Positions 1 through 8,312 are shown, counted from the stretch's first letter. The stretch is DNA of 64,000 nt from Salipiger marinus (GCF_900100085.1 NZ_FNEJ01000008.1:124001-188000), one strand, 5' to 3'. Notes: generated by a model not told the origin, from the letters alone. Translations and numbers: made by a program.

Positions 1-896
1 TCGGCCATGCCGAAATCCTCGGCAATCTCGCGGAAGCTCTGCGCCTGTTCCGCGACACCGGCGGGGGTGCCGTGGAATTCCACGAACAGATGCGGCGTCT
101 CGGGCAGGGTGCCGCCCGAATGCAGGTTGAAGCCGCGCACCATCATTTCGTCCAGAAATTCGATCCGGGCCATGGGCAGGCCGCTCTGGATGGTGAGGAT
201 CACGCAGTTCACCGCCGCCTCGACATCGTCGAAACGGCAGATCGCGGCCAGCACGCCTTCGGGCTGGCCATGCAGGCGCAGCGTCAGTTCGGTGATGATC
301 CCCAGCGTGCCTTCGGATCCGACCAGCAGATGGGTCAGATCATAGCCCGCAGAGGATTTGCGCGCCTGTGTGCCGGTGCGGATCACCGTGCCGTCAGACA
401 TCACCGCCTCCAGCGCCAGCACGTTTTCCCGCATGGTGCCATAGCGCACCGCCGTGGTGCCGGAGGCGCGGGTGGCGGCCATGCCGCCAAGGGAGGCATC
501 GGCGCCGGGGTCGATGGGGAACCACAGCCCGGTGGCCCGCAGCGCCTCATTGAGGGCGGTGCGGGGGATGCCGGGCTGGATCACCACGTTCAGATCCTCG
601 GCATTGACCGCCAGCACCCGGTCCATGCGCGAGAAATCAAGGCTGATGCCGCCTCGCACCGCCAGATGCTGCCCCTCCAGCGAGGTGCCGGCACCGATGG
701 CGGTGACGGGAATGCCTTCTGCCGCGCAGGCGGCGACAATCGCCGCCACCTCCGCCGTGGTCTGTGGATAGGCCACCGCATCGGGCAGGGCCTCGGGGAA
801 ATGTGCCTCGTTGCGCCCGTTCTGCGCCCGGGCCGCGTCGCTGGTGGCGAAGCGGGGACCAAGAAGCGTCGCAAGCGTGTCGAAGGCAGCCATCAT
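1..896 (-). CDS. FAD-linked oxidase, GlcD/D-lactate dehydrogenase type (C-terminus cut by window edge)
   Basis: The minus-strand frame reads in from 896 and runs off the window, so only about 298 N-terminal residues are seen. It begins MMAAFDTLATLLG and contains the FAD_binding_4 (PCMH) signatures of the glycolate oxidase/D-lactate dehydrogenase family: VTAIGAGTSLEGQ for pyrophosphate binding, then PGADASLGGMAATRASGTTAVRYGT and VGSEGTLGIITELTLRL. Such flavoproteins oxidise D-2-hydroxy acids (D-lactate, glycolate, D-2-hydroxyglutarate) and pass electrons to quinone or cytochrome c. The start overlaps the stop of the upstream DapA-like gene (ATGA), which implies translational coupling in a LysE-DapA-oxidase operon. 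The substrate cannot be told from sequence. In this context a sugar-acid breakdown product such as glycolate or a 2-hydroxy acid is an inference. Confidence 0.85.
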   Translation of the reverse strand, partial: MMAAFDTLATLLGPRFATSDAARAQNGRNEAHFPEALPDAVAYPQTTAEVAAIVAACAAEGIPVTAIGAGTSLEGQHLAVRGGISLDFSRMDRVLAVNAEDLNVVIQPGIPRTALNEALRATGLWFPIDPGADASLGGMAATRASGTTAVRYGTMRENVLALEAVMSDGTVIRTGTQARKSSAGYDLTHLLVGSEGTLGIITELTLRLHGQPEGVLAAICRFDDVEAAVNCVILTIQSGLPMARIEFLDEMMVRGFNLHSGGTLPETPHLFVEFHGTPAGVAEQAQSFREIAEDFGMA

Positions 897-1804
897 TTAC
901 CCCAGTTGAGGACCAGCGGATCAAGCGGTTTGATGAGCTCGATAAGCATCGAAGCGGTGTCGGGATGCAAGGGGGCAATGGGGTGACGGCAGAAGGCCGA
1001 CTTGATGACCCCGCCCACCACCATCGCATGTTTGGCCGACCGGAAACCGCACTGACGGTTCTCGTGGTTGATGGCGGGCAGCACGCGGGCATAGCCGTCA
1101 AACGCCTTCTGCCGGTGACCGGCAAGGAAATCCATCACCACCGGGCGGATCTGGTCGGGGATCATGGCAGAGGTCATGCAGCCGGTGGCGCCCGCGTCCA
1201 GATCGGCCAGCAGGGTGATGCCTTCCTCGCCGTCGAAGGGGGCCTCGATGGCGGCGCCGCCTTCGGCGATCAGGCTGCGCAGCTTGGCGGCGGCCTGCGG
1301 GCATTCGATCTTGAAGAGCTTCAGCATCTCGATCTCTTGCGCCATCTTGACCAGCAGCGGCACCGGCAGATCGACGCCCGACAGCGGCGCGTCCTGCAGC
1401 ATGATGGGAATGCCCACCTCGCCCACCTGACGGAACTGTTCAAAGGTCTGCTCGGCGCTGCCTTTCAGCAGGGCGCCGTGATAGGGCGGCATCATCATGA
1501 CGATGGCGGCGCCCAGATCCTTGGCCTCCTGCGCGCGCTTGACCACGATGGGTGTCGCGTAATGCGAGATGGTGACGATGACCGGCACCCGGCCCGCTAC
1601 ATGCTCCAGACAGAGCTTGGTCAGGATGGCGCGTTCCTCGTCCGAGATCAGGAACTGTTCGGAGAAGTTGGCAAGGATGCAGATGCCGTCGACGCCCATG
1701 TCGATGGTGCAGTCCAGAACGCGCTTCATGCCCTCCAGATCCAGCGTGCCATCGTCATGGAACGGGGTGGGAACAACGGGCCAGCAGCCGGTGTAAGTGG
1801 TCAT
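893..1804 (-). CDS. Dihydrodipicolinate synthase/N-acetylneuraminate lyase family protein
   Basis: A class I aldolase-fold protein of 303 residues, the usual length for DapA/NanA relatives. It opens with GCWPVVPTPFHDDGTLD, the family start motif. PPYHG carries the conserved catalytic tyrosine, and KLFKIECPQ carries the likely Schiff-base lysine. The family includes DapA, KDG aldolase and 2-keto-3-deoxy-arabonate dehydratase. Genuine lysine biosynthesis is unlikely here, because the gene sits between a LysE exporter and a hydroxy-acid oxidase and close to an IlvD-type sugar-acid dehydratase. A role in splitting or dehydrating a 2-keto-3-deoxy sugar acid is inferred. A GGGAGGA ribosome site lies just before the ATG. 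Confidence 0.85.
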   Translation of the reverse strand: MTTYTGCWPVVPTPFHDDGTLDLEGMKRVLDCTIDMGVDGICILANFSEQFLISDEERAILTKLCLEHVAGRVPVIVTISHYATPIVVKRAQEAKDLGAAIVMMMPPYHGALLKGSAEQTFEQFRQVGEVGIPIMLQDAPLSGVDLPVPLLVKMAQEIEMLKLFKIECPQAAAKLRSLIAEGGAAIEAPFDGEEGITLLADLDAGATGCMTSAMIPDQIRPVVMDFLAGHRQKAFDGYARVLPAINHENRQCGFRSAKHAMVVGGVIKSAFCRHPIAPLHPDTASMLIELIKPLDPLVLNWGK

Positions 1805-1834
1805 GGAAATCCTCCCGGGAGTGATGAGACAGGG

Positions 1835-2434
1835 TCAGGGGGCGCCGAAGGCCGACACAAGCGCCAGCGCGACGACGGCCAGCATGGCGGTGGCCATGCC
1901 GAAATTGATCAGACGCTGGGTCCGGTGGCTGAGGTTCAGCCGGTGCAGGGTCACCCCCGCCCAGAGCCAGCCCATGTGGATGGGGATCCAGATGGCGTTC
2001 AGGATCAGGATCTTGGTCAGCGTTTCAAAGGCCAGATTGCCGGGCGCATAGGAAAACCCGGTCATCAGCGCGGTGTTCACCGCATAGGCCTTGGGGTTGA
2101 TCGCCTGCAGCAGCAGGCCCGCGCGGATGCCGGGGGCCGATTTCGCCTCGATGAAGGCGATGCGGCTTCCCGCCAGCGCGATGCGGGCGGCGAGATAGAG
2201 CAAATAGGCGACCGAGGCCACCATCAGCACCGTGCGCACCGCAGGCACCGACAGCACGATGGCGGCAAGCCCGGTCAGCACGGCGGTCATCACCATGTTG
2301 GTGCCAAGGAACAGCCCGATGGCGTAGCGCAGCCCGTCGCGCCAGCCATAGGCGGCGCCCACGCCTGCAATGGACAGCACACCGGGCCCCGGCGTGATAA
2401 GCAGAAGGATCACGGCGGCGGTAAAGCTCAGCAT
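1835..2434 (-). CDS. LysE/RhtB family translocator
   Basis: A 199-residue hydrophobic protein with about six membrane segments. The LysE/RhtB signature ITPGPGVLSIAGVGAAYGWRDGL is at the N-terminus, and the residue pattern around NPKAY (residues about 112-116) is conserved in the family. These proteins export amino acids or small organic solutes across the inner membrane. It is the first gene of the minus-strand unit and lies 30 bases before the DapA-like gene. The exported substrate is unknown. In a catabolic operon it could relieve build-up of an intermediate. Confidence 0.8.
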   Translation of the reverse strand: MLSFTAAVILLLITPGPGVLSIAGVGAAYGWRDGLRYAIGLFLGTNMVMTAVLTGLAAIVLSVPAVRTVLMVASVAYLLYLAARIALAGSRIAFIEAKSAPGIRAGLLLQAINPKAYAVNTALMTGFSYAPGNLAFETLTKILILNAIWIPIHMGWLWAGVTLHRLNLSHRTQRLINFGMATAMLAVVALALVSAFGAP

Positions 2435-2516
2435 CCGCCCCGATCATCCCCTGCTGCCGCGCGCCGCGCCATCGTCAGTCCTCCGCTCCGGATGCTGTCG
2501 CTTGCATCCGTCCGTG

Positions 2517-2531
2517 TTTGGTATACCATTT
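2517..2531. promoter_or_regulatory. Palindromic operator TGGTATACCA between divergent units (GntR/FadR-like)
   Basis: The 183-base divergent spacer (2435-2617) between the LysE gene and the plus-strand SDR gene contains TTTGGTATACCATTT. Its 10-base core TGGTATACCA is a perfect palindrome. The same core recurs at 8316-8325 in the other divergent spacer of this island. The core has the GT/AC layout of GntR-superfamily (FadR subgroup) operators. No GntR gene is in the window, so the regulator is an inference. Confidence 0.6.
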
Positions 2532-2617
2532 TCAGGAATACGGTCCCGCCCCGGATTGTCAATGGTTTCGCGCGCCCTGCGCGGACCCGCAACGGGCGGA
2601 GGGAGAGGGAAGACTTT

Positions 2618-3379
2618 ATGGAACTGTTCGATCTTTCGGGCCGCACCGCGCTGGTGACGGGCTCTACCATGGGCATCGGTCTGGCGCTGGCGCGCGGGCT
2701 GGGGCAGGCGGGGGCCAGCGTGCTGCTCAACGGCCGCAACCCCGACCGGCTGGCCGAGGCCGTGGCCGGGCTGCAGGCCGAAGGCATCACCGCAGCGGCG
2801 CTTGGCTTTGACGTGACCGACGTGGCCGAGGTGCGCGCGGCGGTGGACGGCCATGAGGCCGAGCACGGGCCCATTGACATCCTCATCAACAATGCCGGCA
2901 TGCAGCATCGCGGCCCGCTCGAAGATTTCGACCCCGAGGCCTTTGACCGGCTGATGCGCACCAATGTCTATTCCGCCTTCTACGTGGCGCAGGCCTGCGC
3001 GCGGCACATGATCCCCCGCAAGGCGGGGCGGATCGTCAACATCGCCTCGGTGCAGAGCAAGCTCGCGCGGCCCGGCATCGCGCCCTATACCGCGTCCAAG
3101 GGCGCGATCAGCAACCTGACCATGGGCATGGCGACGGACTGGGCCAGACACGGGCTCAACTGCAACGCCATCGCGCCGGGCTATTTCAAGACGCCGCTCA
3201 ACGCCGCGCTGGTGGCGGATCCCGAGTTCAGCGCATGGCTGGAAAAGCGCACCCCGGCGGGCCGCTGGGGCGAGGTCGAGGAACTGGTGGGGGCCTGCGT
3301 CTTTCTCTGCGCGCCTGCGTCCAGCTTCGTGAACGGCCATGTGCTGTTCGTGGATGGCGGCATTACCGCGTCGCTCTGA
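2618..3379 (+). CDS. SDR family oxidoreductase, gluconate 5-dehydrogenase-like
   Basis: A classical short-chain dehydrogenase of 253 residues from the ATG at 2618, preceded by GGGAGAGGGA. It shows the cofactor motif TGSTMGIG, the NNAG motif, the catalytic Ser in NIASVQS and YTASK with catalytic Tyr and Lys. The start MELFDLSGRTALVTGS and the end VNGHVLFVDGGITASL resemble gluconate 5-dehydrogenase and 2-keto-3-deoxygluconate dehydrogenases. It probably oxidises or reduces a hydroxyl of a sugar acid with NAD(P). A long open frame extends upstream, but only this ATG fits the family length. It forms a two-gene unit with the next dehydrogenase. Confidence 0.85.
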   Translation: MELFDLSGRTALVTGSTMGIGLALARGLGQAGASVLLNGRNPDRLAEAVAGLQAEGITAAALGFDVTDVAEVRAAVDGHEAEHGPIDILINNAGMQHRGPLEDFDPEAFDRLMRTNVYSAFYVAQACARHMIPRKAGRIVNIASVQSKLARPGIAPYTASKGAISNLTMGMATDWARHGLNCNAIAPGYFKTPLNAALVADPEFSAWLEKRTPAGRWGEVEELVGACVFLCAPASSFVNGHVLFVDGGITASL

Positions 3380-3405
3380 CGGCGCAATCTCTGGGAGGAA
3401 CGGAT

Positions 3406-4326
3406 ATGAGCAACACCCCCGTAGTGGGCTTCATCGGCGTGGGCCTGATGGGTCACGGCATGGCCAAGAACATCCTCAAGGGCGGCTATCCGCTCTGGGT
3501 CAAGGGCAACACCAACCGCGCCCCCGTGGAGGATCTGCTGGCGCAGGGCGCGCAGGAGGCCACATCGGCCCTCGAGATGGCGCAGGCCTGCGACATCCTG
3601 CATCTGTGCCTGTCAAACTCGCCGCAGATCGAGGCGGTGATGCGCGGCCCCGACGGCGTGATCGCGGGCGCCCATCCGGGGCTGGTGGTGGTGGACAGTT
3701 CCACCGCCGATCCGGCCTCGACCCTGAAGCTGGCGGCGGAACTGGCGGAAAAGGGCGCAAGCCTTGTGGATGCGCCGCTGGGGCGCACCCCGAAAGAGGC
3801 CGAGGCGGGCACGCTTGATGCCATGGTCGGCGCCGATGACGCGAGCTTTGCCAAGGTGCTGCCGGTGCTGCAGTGCTGGGCGGGCAACATCAACCGCGTG
3901 GGTCCGGTGGGCGCCGGGCACAAGATGAAGCTGGTGATGAACCTCATCTCCATGAGCTATGCGGCGCTTTATGCGGAATCGCTGGTGCTGGCGGCCAAGT
4001 CCGGCATCAGCCCGCAGACGGTGCGGCAGGTGATCGGATCAAGCCGGTTGTCCAACGGGTTTTTCGAGACCTTCATGACCTATGCCGTGGACCGCGACCG
4101 CGAGGCGCATAAATTCGCCATCGCCAATGGTGGCAAGGACGTGCGTTATGCCAATGCGCTGGCCAATGAGGTGAACGCGCCGTCCTTCATCGCCTCTGCC
4201 ACGCGGCAGTATTTCGCCATGGCAGAGGCCATGGGCCATGGCGGCGACTATGTGCCGACCATTGCCGACCGCGTGGCGGAGTTTGGCGGCATCGATCTGG
4301 CGGCAGAGGTGGCGAAGGGGGCCTGA
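3406..4326 (+). CDS. NAD(P)-dependent beta-hydroxyacid dehydrogenase (HIBADH/tartronate semialdehyde reductase family)
   Basis: 306 residues, with the Rossmann motif GFIGVGLMGHGMAKN at the N-terminus. DAPLGRTPKEAEAGTL is the substrate-binding motif, and GHKMKLVMN contains the conserved catalytic lysine. The family includes 3-hydroxyisobutyrate dehydrogenase, tartronate semialdehyde reductase (GarR) and related enzymes that act on short 3-hydroxy acids. A GGGAGGAA ribosome site precedes the ATG, and the gene starts 26 bases after the SDR stop, so the two are probably cotranscribed. The exact substrate is open. A C3-C6 hydroxy acid from sugar-acid breakdown fits the context. Confidence 0.85.
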   Translation: MSNTPVVGFIGVGLMGHGMAKNILKGGYPLWVKGNTNRAPVEDLLAQGAQEATSALEMAQACDILHLCLSNSPQIEAVMRGPDGVIAGAHPGLVVVDSSTADPASTLKLAAELAEKGASLVDAPLGRTPKEAEAGTLDAMVGADDASFAKVLPVLQCWAGNINRVGPVGAGHKMKLVMNLISMSYAALYAESLVLAAKSGISPQTVRQVIGSSRLSNGFFETFMTYAVDRDREAHKFAIANGGKDVRYANALANEVNAPSFIASATRQYFAMAEAMGHGGDYVPTIADRVAEFGGIDLAAEVAKGA

Positions 4327-4329
4327 GCC

Positions 4330-5334
4330 CTAGCTGCTGGCACGGCGGATCAGGCTGAAGCCCAGATCGATCCGCGTGCCGCGCTCCATGTCGCCGCTGA
4401 GGATCAGTTCGGCGGCGCGGCGCCCGATGGCCGCGCCGTCGATGCGGATGGTGGTCAGCGCCAGCCCGCTTGACCCCGCCATGTCGAAATCGCCAAAGCC
4501 GGTAAGGGCGATGCGGTCCGGCACCGAAAGGCCCGCGCGCATCGCCTCGCACCAGGCGCCCGCGGCCAGCGTGTCGCTGACGCAGATCAGCGCCTGCGTG
4601 TCCGGCCAGCGCCGCAGCACCTCGCGCAGGCCCTGCGCGCCGTAATCCGGGCCGGTGGCGCCCCGGCGCGGCGGCAGCAGCAGCACCCGTTCGTCCGACA
4701 GATCGCGCAGGCAGTCGCGATAGCCCTCCAGCCGCAGATGGCCACGGCTGTCATGCGCGCGGTCCAGCCCCACAAAGGCGATGCGCCGCCGCCCGGTGTC
4801 GATCAGGTGGCGGGTCATGGCCGATCCGGCGGCCCGGTTGGAAAACCCCACCGCCACATGCACGGGCCGTTCCGGCAGATCCCAAAGCTCCAGCACCGGC
4901 AGGGCGGCCCGCTCCAGCAGGGCGCGCGCGTCGGGCGTGTGCCGGTCCGAAGTCAGCACCAGCGCCTCGGGCCTGCGGCCCAGAAGGGTGGGGATCAGGG
5001 CCGCCTCGGTTTCGGGGTCATATTGCGTGGCGCTGAGCAGAAGCTGCAGCCCGCCCTCCGCCAGCCCTTCCGACAGACCGCGCAGGGTGGTGGCGAACAC
5101 CGATTCCTCCAGCGTGGAAACCAGCGCGCCGACGATGCGCGAGCGCTGCGAGCTGAGCGCGCCCGCGGTTTCGTCCAGCACATAGCCCAGTTCCGCCACG
5201 GCCTTCTGCACCTTGGCGAGCGTGGTCTGGCTGACCTTGCCGGGGGTGCGCAGGGCGCGGCTGACGGTGATGGTGCCGACGCCCGCCCGCGCCGCCACAT
5301 CCCCCATGGTGACCCATTTCCGCGCCTCTGACAT
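4330..5334 (-). CDS. LacI family transcriptional regulator (GntR/GluR-like)
   Basis: A LacI-type repressor of 334 residues. The N-terminal helix-turn-helix with hinge (VTMGDVAARAGVGTITVSRALR, then KVSQTTLAKVQKAVAELGY) resembles E. coli GntR, the gluconate repressor. A periplasmic-binding-protein-like effector domain follows, with SRIVGALVSTLEES and ITGFGDFD-type motifs. The longer frame to 5382 would start inside the operator, so the ATG at 5334, with GGAG upstream, is preferred. It faces the PhyH gene across the twin palindromes at 5364-5407, which suggests it represses that gene and itself. Its effector is probably a sugar acid (inference). Confidence 0.9.
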   Translation of the reverse strand: MSEARKWVTMGDVAARAGVGTITVSRALRTPGKVSQTTLAKVQKAVAELGYVLDETAGALSSQRSRIVGALVSTLEESVFATTLRGLSEGLAEGGLQLLLSATQYDPETEAALIPTLLGRRPEALVLTSDRHTPDARALLERAALPVLELWDLPERPVHVAVGFSNRAAGSAMTRHLIDTGRRRIAFVGLDRAHDSRGHLRLEGYRDCLRDLSDERVLLLPPRRGATGPDYGAQGLREVLRRWPDTQALICVSDTLAAGAWCEAMRAGLSVPDRIALTGFGDFDMAGSSGLALTTIRIDGAAIGRRAAELILSGDMERGTRIDLGFSLIRRASS

Positions 5335-5363
5335 CTCGGTGCTCCGTTGACCTCTCCGGCATA

Positions 5364-5407
5364 ATGGTGGTATCGATACCATGCAATCATGGTATCGATA
5401 CCACCAT
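5364..5407. promoter_or_regulatory. Twin LacI-type operators GGTATCGATACC
   Basis: Two identical perfect 12-base palindromes GGTATCGATACC lie at 5369-5380 and 5391-5402, with centres 22 bases (about two helix turns) apart. The flanks extend the symmetry: ATGGTGGTATCGATACCAT on the left is mirrored by ATGGTATCGATACCACCAT on the right. The pair sits between the LacI-type gene (start 5334) and the PhyH gene (start 5442), as expected for cooperative binding by a dimeric or tetrameric LacI-family repressor. Confidence 0.85.
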
Positions 5408-5441
5408 CTGACCCCAACCCGAGTCGCGAGGAGGAGAAGCG

Positions 5442-6332
5442 ATGCTGACGGAAGACCAGAAGGCGTTTTACGCCGAGAACGGCTATTTGATGGTGGAGGA
5501 CGTGCTGCGCCCGGAGGAGCTGAAGCGGCTGCAGGAGATCACCTATGGGCTGATCGACGGCTCGCGCGAGGTGAGCCAGAGCAACGAGGTCTATGACCTT
5601 GACCGCGGCCATTCGGCGGAGGCGCCGAAGCTGACGCGGATCAAGCTGCCGCACAAGCGCGATCCCTATTTCTGGGAGATCCTGCGCAATTCCCGCATCA
5701 CCGAGGTGCTGGGTGATCTGCTGGGGCCGGATGCCACGCTGCTGACCTCCAAGCTCAACACCAAGGCGCCGGGGGGCGGCGCGGCGGTGGAATGGCATCA
5801 GGACTGGGCGTTTTATCCGCATACCAATGACGACCTTCTGGCCTTCGGCATCATGCTGGAGGACGTGCAGGAAGATACCGGCCCGCTCATGGTCATTCCC
5901 GGCACCCATAAGGGACCGCTGCTGAGCCATATGGCCAATGGCGTCTTTGCCGGAGCGATCGATCCGGAGGATCCGCTGTTCGAGAAGCAGAAGGCGGTGA
6001 CGCTGACCGGGCGCGCGGGCAGCATGACGGTGCATCATGCCCGCATCCTGCACGGCTCGGCGCCGAACGTGTCGGACCGGGCGCGGCTTCTGCTGTTCTA
6101 CGAGATCGCCAAGGGCGACGCCTGGCCGATCCTTGGCAGCAATTCCTATTTCCACGCGCTGGGGCAGGCGAAATTCTGGGAAGATCTGCAGGAGCGGACC
6201 ATCACCGGCAGCCCCTGCCTGACGCCGCGGCTAGAGCCTGTGCCGGTGACCATGCCGCTGCCGCCCGCGCCCGATACCGGATCGATCTTCCGGATGCAGG
6301 AATCGGCGGGCGCCAAAAGCGCGTTTCGCTGA
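5442..6332 (+). CDS. Phytanoyl-CoA dioxygenase (PhyH) family protein
   Basis: A 296-residue member of the Fe(II)/2-oxoglutarate-dependent PhyH family. It has EWHQDWAFYPHTNDD with the HxD iron ligands, PLMVIPGTHKGP after the core strands, and MTVHHARILHGSAPNVSDRARLL with the distal histidine and the 2-oxoglutarate-binding arginine. Bacterial members hydroxylate varied small molecules, so the substrate cannot be named. GAGGAGAAG lies before the ATG. The gene is alone on its strand, divergent from the LacI regulator, and is followed by an intrinsic terminator. Control by that LacI protein is likely from the operator position. Confidence 0.88.
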   Translation: MLTEDQKAFYAENGYLMVEDVLRPEELKRLQEITYGLIDGSREVSQSNEVYDLDRGHSAEAPKLTRIKLPHKRDPYFWEILRNSRITEVLGDLLGPDATLLTSKLNTKAPGGGAAVEWHQDWAFYPHTNDDLLAFGIMLEDVQEDTGPLMVIPGTHKGPLLSHMANGVFAGAIDPEDPLFEKQKAVTLTGRAGSMTVHHARILHGSAPNVSDRARLLLFYEIAKGDAWPILGSNSYFHALGQAKFWEDLQERTITGSPCLTPRLEPVPVTMPLPPAPDTGSIFRMQESAGAKSAFR

Positions 6333-6375
6333 GATCGCGGGGCGCCGCCGCCCTCACTACGGTGGCACCCTGCGC

Positions 6376-6410
6376 GGGGTCGGCTTCGAGGAGGGAGCCG
6401 GCCCCTTTTT
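6376..6410 (+). terminator. Rho-independent terminator of the PhyH gene
   Basis: A ten-base stem GGGGTCGGCT (6376-6385) pairs with AGCCGGCCCC (6396-6405), with one G-U pair. It is directly followed by TTTTT. Confidence 0.85.
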
Positions 6411-6418
6411 ATGCGCGA

Positions 6419-6442
6419 GGGATCCCCTTGGCCGGGGATCCC
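6419..6442 (-). terminator. Hairpin between convergent genes, probably ends the rraA-like unit
   Basis: A perfect nine-base stem GGGATCCCC/GGGGATCCC around a six-base loop lies 10 bases beyond the stop of the minus-strand RraA gene. No clear T run follows on the minus strand, so the terminator role is inferred. Confidence 0.5.
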
Positions 6443-6451
6443 GGGGCCGGG

Positions 6452-7150
6452 TCAGCCCGCTTCTACCGCGCGGCCGTCGGCCAGCATCGCCTCGAGGTCG
6501 AGCGGGCTGCAGAAGCCTTTTTCCACCTCGGCATCCAGCGCGTATTCGGCGGCCTTGACCTTTTCCAGCCGCGCGATGACCTCGTCGAGCCGGGCGAAGG
6601 GCACCACCACCACGCCATCGCGGTCGGCCACGATCATGTCGCCGGTGCAGACCGTGCGCCCGCCGATGGCGACGCTGCCACCCACCGTGCCCGGACCCTT
6701 GCCGAAGGGCGAGGAGGGCACCAGCCCCGTACACCATGCGGGCAGGCCCACCTTCACGATGCCCGCGTAATCGCGCAGCGGGCCATCGGTCACGAAGCCC
6801 GCGCCGCCGCGGTTCTTCAGCATGCCCATGACGCGGTCCCCGGCGGCGGCGCAGGTCTGGTGTCCGTCCGCGCCTGCCACGAGGATGTCACCGGGGGTGA
6901 TGGTCTGCAGGGCCGCGAGCGTGGCCAGAAGATCGGCCGCACCATTTTCCGCGCACCATGCGGGGCCCGCGGCGGTGCAGTCGATGTCCCGTCCGAAGCC
7001 GATCGGCTGGATCGCCGGGGACAGCGCGCCGCCGCCGCCCATGGCGTCGCAGACGAAGCTGGTGGGCACGCCCTGAAAGGCTGCGATCTGCTCGGGCGTG
7101 GGGCGCGGCGCATCGCGGCGGATGGTCAGAAGGGGGGGTTCTTCAATCAT
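6452..7150 (-). CDS. RraA family protein (HMG/CHA aldolase-like)
   Basis: 232 residues with the RraA/4-hydroxy-4-methyl-2-oxoglutarate aldolase fold: TSFVCDAMGGGGALSPAIQPI near the N-terminus, GDILVAGADGH, and the metal and substrate region FVTDGPLRDYAGI (a G-x-x-R-D-type signature). IVADRDGVVVVPFARLDEV follows near the C-terminus. Catalytic family members cleave 4-carboxy-4-hydroxy-2-oxoadipate or related 2-keto acids to pyruvate or oxaloacetate. The RNase E inhibitor RraA is shorter. It is the last gene of an azlC-azlD-rraA operon inside a catabolic island, so an aldolase role is favoured. Confidence 0.85.
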   Translation of the reverse strand: MIEEPPLLTIRRDAPRPTPEQIAAFQGVPTSFVCDAMGGGGALSPAIQPIGFGRDIDCTAAGPAWCAENGAADLLATLAALQTITPGDILVAGADGHQTCAAAGDRVMGMLKNRGGAGFVTDGPLRDYAGIVKVGLPAWCTGLVPSSPFGKGPGTVGGSVAIGGRTVCTGDMIVADRDGVVVVPFARLDEVIARLEKVKAAEYALDAEVEKGFCSPLDLEAMLADGRAVEAG

Positions 7151-7161
7151 CTTGGTTCTCC

Positions 7162-7482
7162 TCAGAACAGCGACTGCATCAGGTAAAGCGTGCCCATTCC
7201 CGCCACCAGCGCACCCGCCACCGACAGCCGGAAGGCGACGAAGAAGGTGGCGAGGGCCGCGATGATCCGGGCGGGGTCGGTTTCGCCGCCGGTCGCGGCG
7301 GGCCAGAGCACCAGCGGCGTGACCATGGCGGGCAGAACCCCCACGCCCACATATTTCAGGTGCAGCACGAACCAGTCCGGCAGCTGCCGCCCGCCCAGAA
7401 AGCCCAGAAAGGAAAACCGCACCAGAAAGGTGCCGATGCCCAGCAGGGCGGTCAGGGTCCAGAAGGTGGGGGTGTCGATCAT
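7162..7482 (-). CDS. azlD: AzlD family protein, small subunit of a branched-chain amino acid/organic acid exporter
   Basis: A 106-residue protein with about three to four membrane segments and the AzlD pattern (FWTLTALLGIGTFLVRFSFLGFLGGRQLP, then KYVGVGVLPAMVTPLVLWP). AzlD partners the larger AzlC permease to export amino acids such as branched-chain analogues. Its ATG overlaps the azlC stop by four bases (ATGA), the normal coupled arrangement. An amino-acid exporter in a sugar-acid locus is unusual, so the real substrate may differ. Confidence 0.85.
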   Translation of the reverse strand: MIDTPTFWTLTALLGIGTFLVRFSFLGFLGGRQLPDWFVLHLKYVGVGVLPAMVTPLVLWPAATGGETDPARIIAALATFFVAFRLSVAGALVAGMGTLYLMQSLF

Positions 7483-8189
7483 GGGGCGCTCCGGAGGTTG
7501 CGGCGGCGCAGCGCCAGTTCGGCCTGCGCGCCGACCAGCATGGCCACGATGGCGGCGGCGATCAGGCCCAGCCCCGAGGGAAAGCCCGCAAAGAGGATGG
7601 CGCAGAGCACCGAGACGGCGGCGGCAAGGATATGCGGCAGCGAGCGCAGCAGCGGCGCTGTGATGGCGATGAAGCAGACGGGGGCGGCAAAATCCAGCGA
7701 CAGTTGCGGCGGAATCGCCTCGCCGATCACCGCGCCCAGCAGGGTGCAGCCATACCAGAACGGGCAGATCAGCGCCATGACGCCGAAATAATACGCGACC
7801 TTGTCGTCGCGGCTCATGCGCGGCTGGTCCTCATAGGTCTTGACCGCCACGGCATAGGCCTGATCCACCATGAGATAGGCCATGAGCGCGCGCGTCCCCA
7901 AGGGCGCGTGGCCCACATGCGGCACCAGCGCTGCGGAATAAAGCGCCATGCGCAGGTTCACCGCCAGGGCTGCGGCCAGCGCCACGAAGACCGGCGCCTG
8001 TTCCTGCAGCAGCGCGAGCGCGGTGAACTGCGACGCGCCCGCGATGACCAGCACCGACATGGCCATGACCTGCAGGATGTCGAGCCCGGCATCGCGCGCC
8101 ACCACGCCGAACAGCATGGAAAACGGCACGACCACCGCGATGAAGGGCGCGCAGTCGCGATAGCCCTGCCAGAACGCGGCCCGCCTCAT
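7479..8189 (-). CDS. azlC: AzlC family permease
   Basis: A 236-residue permease with six or more membrane segments. The AzlC signature lies early: CAPFIAVVVPFSMLFGVVARDAGLDILQ, then SVLVIAGASQFTALALL. In the middle it has RMALYSAALVPHVG and AYLMVDQAYAVAV. The gene leads the azlC-azlD-rraA operon. Its upstream spacer, shared with the divergent dehydratase gene, holds the perfect 16-base palindrome at 8313-8328. Confidence 0.87.
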   Translation of the reverse strand: MRRAAFWQGYRDCAPFIAVVVPFSMLFGVVARDAGLDILQVMAMSVLVIAGASQFTALALLQEQAPVFVALAAALAVNLRMALYSAALVPHVGHAPLGTRALMAYLMVDQAYAVAVKTYEDQPRMSRDDKVAYYFGVMALICPFWYGCTLLGAVIGEAIPPQLSLDFAAPVCFIAITAPLLRSLPHILAAAVSVLCAILFAGFPSGLGLIAAAIVAMLVGAQAELALRRRNLRSAP

Positions 8190-8312
8190 GCGGGGCGCTT
8201 TCGGTCGCGAGTGGTATTTTCAATGGCAAAACTGTTCTGGATCAGGGCGTTGCACGCCCTGTGTCTTTGGCGGTCCTGCATGCGCTGGCCTCCCTCCCAC
8301 GAATGCTCTTGC

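Noticed and set aside
764-2617. Long plus-strand open frame fused in front of the first SDR
   Set aside because: It is antisense to the DapA and LysE genes and has low-complexity composition. Only the part from 2618 matches the SDR family.
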